From Verrucomicrobiales bacterium (GTDB lineage Bacteria > Verrucomicrobiota > Verrucomicrobiia > Methylacidiphilales > JAAUTS01): a stretch of 64,000 nt of DNA. The position numbers and the translations under genes are program-made. The stretch spans positions 216,648-280,647 of the forward strand of contig JAIRPN010000015.1 of the NCBI GenBank assembly GCA_031256975.1, given 5' to 3'. Each line of letters starts with the position of its first letter. The stretch's first letter is position 1. This document shows, in pieces, positions 60,858 to 64,000 of this stretch. Below the pieces are notes generated by a model. The model searched no databases, was not told the DNA's origin, and was given only the letters and a program-made list of their open reading frames with translations.

Positions 60858-61493
60858 ATGGCCCTACGAGAAGCGAGACCCTTTCTGATCATCCTGACCA
60901 TTGCCGCATTGCTGTGCGCGTTCCTGCCGCATCCGTTCTCCTGGATCACGGTGCTGCCGGTGCTGCTGTTTTTTTACGTGCTGTATTTCTTCCGCGACCC
61001 GGAACGCAGTGCCCCCGCCGATCCCGATCTCATCATCAGCGCCGCCGACGGCAAGGTGATCTTTGTCGACGAAGTCGAGGAACCTTCCTACTCGAAGCAG
61101 AAAATGAAACGGGTGGCGGTGTTCCTGTCGGTGTTCGACGTCCACGTCAACCGCATGCCCTACGCCGGCACCATCAGGAAAGTCACCCACCAGCCCGGCA
61201 AGTTCCTCGACGCCCGGGTGCCCGACATTGACATACAAAACGAGGCGATGAACTGGCTGGTCACCACCGAGCGCGGCGACATGGTCATCCGCCAGATCGC
61301 GGGGTTGATCGCCCGGCGCATCGTGGCCTGGGCCAAGGAAGGGCAGACGCTAACCACGACGGAGCGTTTCGGCATGATCCGCTTCGGCTCGCGCACCGAT
61401 ATCTTTTTGCCGCTGGATTGCGAACTGCTGGTCAAGCCCGGCGAGCGCGTAGTCGGCGGAAAAACCGTCGTCGCCCGCTGGCCGCAACGCTAA
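60858..61493 (+). CDS. psd: Phosphatidylserine decarboxylase proenzyme (short type)
   Basis: Makes phosphatidylethanolamine. Two N-terminal hydrophobic segments, then ISAADGKVIFVDEVEE, VFLSVFDVHVNRMPYAG and the autocleavage site RFGSRTDIFLP, where the Ser becomes the pyruvoyl group. The 211-residue length fits the short bacterial type. The stop codon is the TAA of a CGCTAA motif; pssA follows 21 bases later. Confidence 0.95.
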   Translation: MALREARPFLIILTIAALLCAFLPHPFSWITVLPVLLFFYVLYFFRDPERSAPADPDLIISAADGKVIFVDEVEEPSYSKQKMKRVAVFLSVFDVHVNRMPYAGTIRKVTHQPGKFLDARVPDIDIQNEAMNWLVTTERGDMVIRQIAGLIARRIVAWAKEGQTLTTTERFGMIRFGSRTDIFLPLDCELLVKPGERVVGGKTVVARWPQR

Positions 61494-61514
61494 CAGCGAA
61501 CTTGGAGCGCTTCT

Positions 61515-62339
61515 ATGAAAGAATCGGAATCGAAAGAGCCAAAAATGGTGTACCTGCTGCCGAACCTAATGACGGCCGGCAATTTGTGTTTCGGCTTTTT
61601 TGCCATCCTCAATATTTTCGAGGGCACCATCCGCCGCACCAACGAGGACGGCGACTGGATCCACTATTACCAGTTCAGCCTGTTCTGCATCCTCGGCGCC
61701 TTTGTCTGCGACATGCTCGACGGACGGATGGCCCGCCTGAGCGGGCAGGAATCGCCCTTCGGCCGCGAATTTGATTCGCTCGCCGACATTGTTTCCTTCG
61801 GCATCGCCCCGGCGTTGCTGGTGTTCAAGATCGTGTTGTTCGAATTCGAAAACCGGCTCGGCTGGCCGATTGCGTTTGTGTATCTGGCCTGCGGTGCCCT
61901 GCGCCTGGCGCGTTTCAATGTGCTGGCGGCGATGCCCGACAAGAAGGTGTTGAAGGAATTCACCGGCTTCCCGATTCCGGCCGCGGCGGGCTTGATCGCC
62001 TCGATCACCCTGCTGCTGTTGCATGTTTACCAACAGGACCGCATTATCGGCAACTGGAAATACCTGCTGGCGGCATTGATGCTGTTCCTCAGCTACATGA
62101 TGTTCAGCAAGTTCCGCTACCCGAGCTTCAAGTCGCTCAACTGGCGCGCGCAAATGTCGGTGCCGAAACTGTTCCTGTTCTGCGCGGGCGTGGCGCTAAC
62201 CATCATCTTCTACCGTTATTCGCTGGCGGTCCTGTTCACCGGTTACCTGTTTTACGGTTTCCTGCGGCCCTACATCTCCAAGAGCTGGCGCGAGGACCTC
62301 GGCGACGAGGAAGATGACGAATTCAAACCCAGCAGTTGA
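61515..62339 (+). CDS. pssA: CDP-diacylglycerol-serine O-phosphatidyltransferase
   Basis: Inner-membrane enzyme of 274 residues, giving phosphatidylserine for the psd product just upstream. The CDP-alcohol phosphotransferase motif is DMLDGRMARLSGQESPFGREFDSLAD. About seven hydrophobic segments. The last acidic tail (LGDEEDDEF) is cytoplasmic. psd-pssA is a conserved pair. Confidence 0.95.
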   Translation: MKESESKEPKMVYLLPNLMTAGNLCFGFFAILNIFEGTIRRTNEDGDWIHYYQFSLFCILGAFVCDMLDGRMARLSGQESPFGREFDSLADIVSFGIAPALLVFKIVLFEFENRLGWPIAFVYLACGALRLARFNVLAAMPDKKVLKEFTGFPIPAAAGLIASITLLLLHVYQQDRIIGNWKYLLAALMLFLSYMMFSKFRYPSFKSLNWRAQMSVPKLFLFCAGVALTIIFYRYSLAVLFTGYLFYGFLRPYISKSWREDLGDEEDDEFKPSS

Positions 62340-62347
62340 GTTTGCCT

Positions 62348-63271
62348 TCAGCGGTACAAATCCTGGTTGTGCTTGCGCTGTAGTTCCAACCACTCTTCTT
62401 GCTTTTTCTCCGCGGCGCTCTGCTTCTTGGCGGCATCGGCATCCGCCTGGGTCATTTGGTTGAGCTGTTCCTGGTTCTGTTCCTTGGCCTTCGGGTTGAG
62501 GAACAGTTCGATGCGGCGGAAGACGCCGTCGTCATCCTGGTAGAATTTCGGGCGGTAAACGTAATATTCCTTCGGCGTGGCTTTTGCGTCCGGCTTGGCG
62601 TCAATGGCCGGCAGGTCGGTGACGCTGGGAACAATGAATTGCTTCTTGCCATCCTCCGGTTTCAGAATCGCGGGGTCGGGGCCGGGACGGTCGATTTCAC
62701 GATAGGAAGTAAAGGTATGGTCAACAGGCTGGGCGCTGACCAGTAAATCCTTGGCTTTGTCCGGCGCGGCGAAATCTTTCACGGTTAGCGGCCCGCGGAT
62801 TTTGTCGGCGAGCACGAAATTCCACTCATTCGGGTCGCTGTAGCGCACGTTTTCCGGTTCCAGCGCGTTGCTGAAACGGTCGAGTTTCGAAACCCGCCAG
62901 CCGAGGTAGTCGCCGCTGCGCAGCCATTCCACGGTGGACGGCAGCCAATAACCGCCCGGCACCCAGGCCCAGCGGCCGCCGTCGGTATCGCGCCTGGTCC
63001 AGTAACCGTAATGGTCGATCATCCAGGAACCGTTGTCGGCGCCCTTCCAGGTCCAGCCGTAATCGGTGTAAATCCACTGGCCGTTGCGGTAGGGGGCCCA
63101 GCCGTCTTGTTGTTTCGGCTGGTAATCGAACTTGCGCGCGGCGTTGGCCTGCCAGGTGCCGGTGTCCTTGAGGGCGTCGATGATAAAATCAAAGTCCACT
63201 TGCGGCTGTTCCGCACGAACAAGCCCGCCAAGCATCAGGGACAGCAGCACACAAGCAACAAATCGCATCAA
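62348..63271 (-). CDS. Secreted Trp/Tyr-rich protein (DUF6600-like)
   Basis: Exported protein of 307 residues. After a signal peptide comes a Trp/Tyr/Gly-rich region (GWAPYRNGQWIYTDYGWTW, YGYWTRRDTDGGRWAWVPGGYW, GDYLGWRVSK) of the WAPY type found in DUF6600 and other secreted proteins. The C-terminal 60 residues are Gln/Lys/Glu-rich, probably coiled coil. Function unknown. Confidence 0.75.
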   Translation of the reverse strand: MMRFVACVLLSLMLGGLVRAEQPQVDFDFIIDALKDTGTWQANAARKFDYQPKQQDGWAPYRNGQWIYTDYGWTWKGADNGSWMIDHYGYWTRRDTDGGRWAWVPGGYWLPSTVEWLRSGDYLGWRVSKLDRFSNALEPENVRYSDPNEWNFVLADKIRGPLTVKDFAAPDKAKDLLVSAQPVDHTFTSYREIDRPGPDPAILKPEDGKKQFIVPSVTDLPAIDAKPDAKATPKEYYVYRPKFYQDDDGVFRRIELFLNPKAKEQNQEQLNQMTQADADAAKKQSAAEKKQEEWLELQRKHNQDLYR

Positions 63272-63366
63272 TTCTCTTTAGCCGCTAATGGCAAAAGCGC
63301 AAGCACCGCCTCGGCTGTTCAATTAGTGTTGTTCTTGTCTGCGCCGCCGCTTAGAATGACAGCCAT

Positions 63367-63771
63367 ATGCCTGAGATTGCCAATTACGTGCTGCAGGGGG
63401 CGATGAAGATCACGCCGCTAACGGTGAAAAAATTGCTGCATGAGCTGCCTATGCTCAAGCTGGAATTCACCCAGATTCATGCGCCCAAGTTTCCCCATTT
63501 GGTTGACCAACTGACCTTTCTCGCCGACGTGGTCGAGGACTTCGCCGAGGGCGAGGCCGACGAGCTGCCCTACCGGGCCGCCGCCGAGGCCGCCTTTGCC
63601 CTATTGTACGCCCATAAGCGGGCCGACCTGATTCCGGATTTCATTCCCGACTTTGGCCGCGCGGACGATTCAGTGGTGGTGCGCTCGGTGTTGATCACCC
63701 ACGAAAAACATTTTCGCGCCTACGCGGAAAAGCACCACATGAACTGGGACAAAATCACCAACGAGGCCTGA
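63367..63771 (+). CDS. DUF1232/YkvA-like protein
   Basis: Protein of 134 residues. The C-terminal half holds DLIPDFIPDFGRADDSVVVRSVLITHEKHF, the conserved pattern of YkvA (DUF1232), in which the DLIPDFIP and DD residues are invariant; the N-terminal half is helical. Function unknown. Confidence 0.85.
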   Translation: MPEIANYVLQGAMKITPLTVKKLLHELPMLKLEFTQIHAPKFPHLVDQLTFLADVVEDFAEGEADELPYRAAAEAAFALLYAHKRADLIPDFIPDFGRADDSVVVRSVLITHEKHFRAYAEKHHMNWDKITNEA

Positions 63772-63789
63772 CGCGCTGATTGCAAGCCT

Positions 63790-64000
63790 ATGGAACTGTC
63801 TCCCTGGCTTCTCCGTCTGGAACGGCGTTTCGGTCACTGGGGCATTCCGCACCTGATCAAGGGGTTGGTCGTCCTCAACTGCCTGACTTTCGTGCTGCAA
63901 TATTTGCAGCCCGGCTTTGAGCAAATGTTGTCGTTCGACAGCGCGGCCATCCGCGCCGGGGAAGTCTGGCGCGTGTTCACCTTCCTGTTGCAACCGGCCG
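63790..64000 (+). CDS. Membrane protein, N-terminal part (truncated by window)
   Basis: An ATG at 63790 opens a frame to the window edge: a basic amphipathic start (LLRLERRFGHWGIPHLIKG), a hydrophobic helix (LVVLNCLTFVLQYLQPG), then SAAIRAGEVWRVFTFLLQPA. The last segment resembles the rhomboid-like pattern GEVWRLFTFxFxP. I cannot confirm a catalytic site, as the rest is outside the window. Confidence 0.6.
   Translation, partial: MELSPWLLRLERRFGHWGIPHLIKGLVVLNCLTFVLQYLQPGFEQMLSFDSAAIRAGEVWRVFTFLLQPA

Larger units (their letters stand above)
117..63421. repeat. Dispersed short motif, core TTAGCG / CGCTAA, about 160 copies
   Basis: Reading by eye I counted about 160 copies of TTAGCG or its complement CGCTAA, roughly 77 and 84 in the two orientations, or about one per 400 bases. 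At an assumed GC content near 58 percent, composition alone predicts about 30 on both strands. Flanks are not random: the base before TTAGCG is nearly always A or G, and the favoured extended form is TCG[CT][CG][AG]TTAGCG. Copies lie inside genes in both directions, between genes, and as inverted pairs after genes. One-mismatch forms with TTGGCG are also seen. The spans given are the first and last copies. The pattern resembles DNA uptake sequences or cyanobacterial HIP1; the function is inferred. Confidence 0.85.

Noticed and set aside
117-63421. TTAGCG motif as a Chi or KOPS replication-polarised signal
   Set aside because: The two orientations are about equally frequent and intermixed along the window, with no strand bias, unlike Chi or KOPS, and inverted pairs are common.
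1-64000. CRISPR arrays, rRNA, tRNA, transposase or prophage genes
   Set aside because: I searched by eye for regular spacers, anticodon-arm patterns and transposase motifs and saw none; the repeats found are intergenic palindromes and a short dispersed motif.

Overview
The window is a gene-dense, high-GC bacterial chromosome segment with no rRNA, tRNA, IS element, prophage or CRISPR array that I can see. Several things point to a Gram-negative member of the PVC group, most likely Verrucomicrobiota. These are an LpxC-FabZ fusion next to LpxA, a bacterial deoxyhypusine-synthase-like protein, DUF5069 and DUF1232 proteins, a Bat/MoxR operon, and dispersed 'TTCACCGCAGAG...' intergenic repeats. The assignment is an inference from gene content and no marker gene is present.

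Layout. 0-0.6 kb: the 3' end of a Gfo/Idh/MocA oxidoreductase. 0.7-5.5 kb: a complete minus-strand efflux operon (TetR regulator, DHA2 MFS pump, HlyD adaptor, a 52-aa lipoprotein missed by the ORF track, and an outer-membrane factor). 5.7-14.3 kb: housekeeping and accessory genes (HAD phosphatase, panD, a secreted glycosidase-like protein, pepF, FMN reductase-rlmH, YjbQ, lipase, a channel-like protein, a deoxyhypusine-synthase-like protein). 14.3-23.7 kb: scattered riboflavin genes (ribBA-ribH-nusB, ribD, ribE) with ftsY, a frameshifted NUDIX gene, a GGQ release-factor-like gene, a SulP transporter and a zinc-ribbon protein. 23.9-26.4 kb: lpxC-fabZ, lpxA and a membrane protein. 26.4-34.6 kb: glpX, gltA, an MFS exporter, asd and hypotheticals. 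34.7-37 kb: a cobalamin riboswitch driving a TonB-dependent receptor. 37-40.8 kb: two class-V PLP enzymes, an XRE regulator and an HNH endonuclease. 41-45.7 kb: an MBL-fold hydrolase, a two-component system, an inserted erythromycin-esterase-like gene and a truncated globin. 45.7-54.1 kb: a seven-gene moxR-DUF58-bat operon on the minus strand. 54.2-64 kb: flavodoxin, hisI, DUF481, cysS, dtd, an ankyrin/L,D-transpeptidase fusion, psd-pssA and a truncated membrane gene at the right edge.

The most notable signal is not a gene. A short motif with core TTAGCG (reverse CGCTAA) and extended consensus close to TCG[CT][CG][AG]TTAGCG occurs about 160 times by eye. It lies in both orientations, inside genes and between them, and repeatedly as inverted pairs that form terminator-like hairpins. 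This is the distribution of the DNA uptake sequences of Neisseria and Pasteurellaceae. I propose it as a candidate DNA-uptake-sequence-like or HIP1-like iterated motif. It is sparse in the efflux operon and absent from the lpxC-lpxA block, which may carry evolutionary information.

Other points worth attention: a 26-bp direct repeat (one mismatch) flanking the AT-rich erythromycin-esterase-like gene and carrying the old 3' end of the histidine kinase; a one-base frameshift removing the NUDIX N-terminal domain; a channel-like protein with GCND where GYGD is expected; and two families of long intergenic palindromes present in several copies each.
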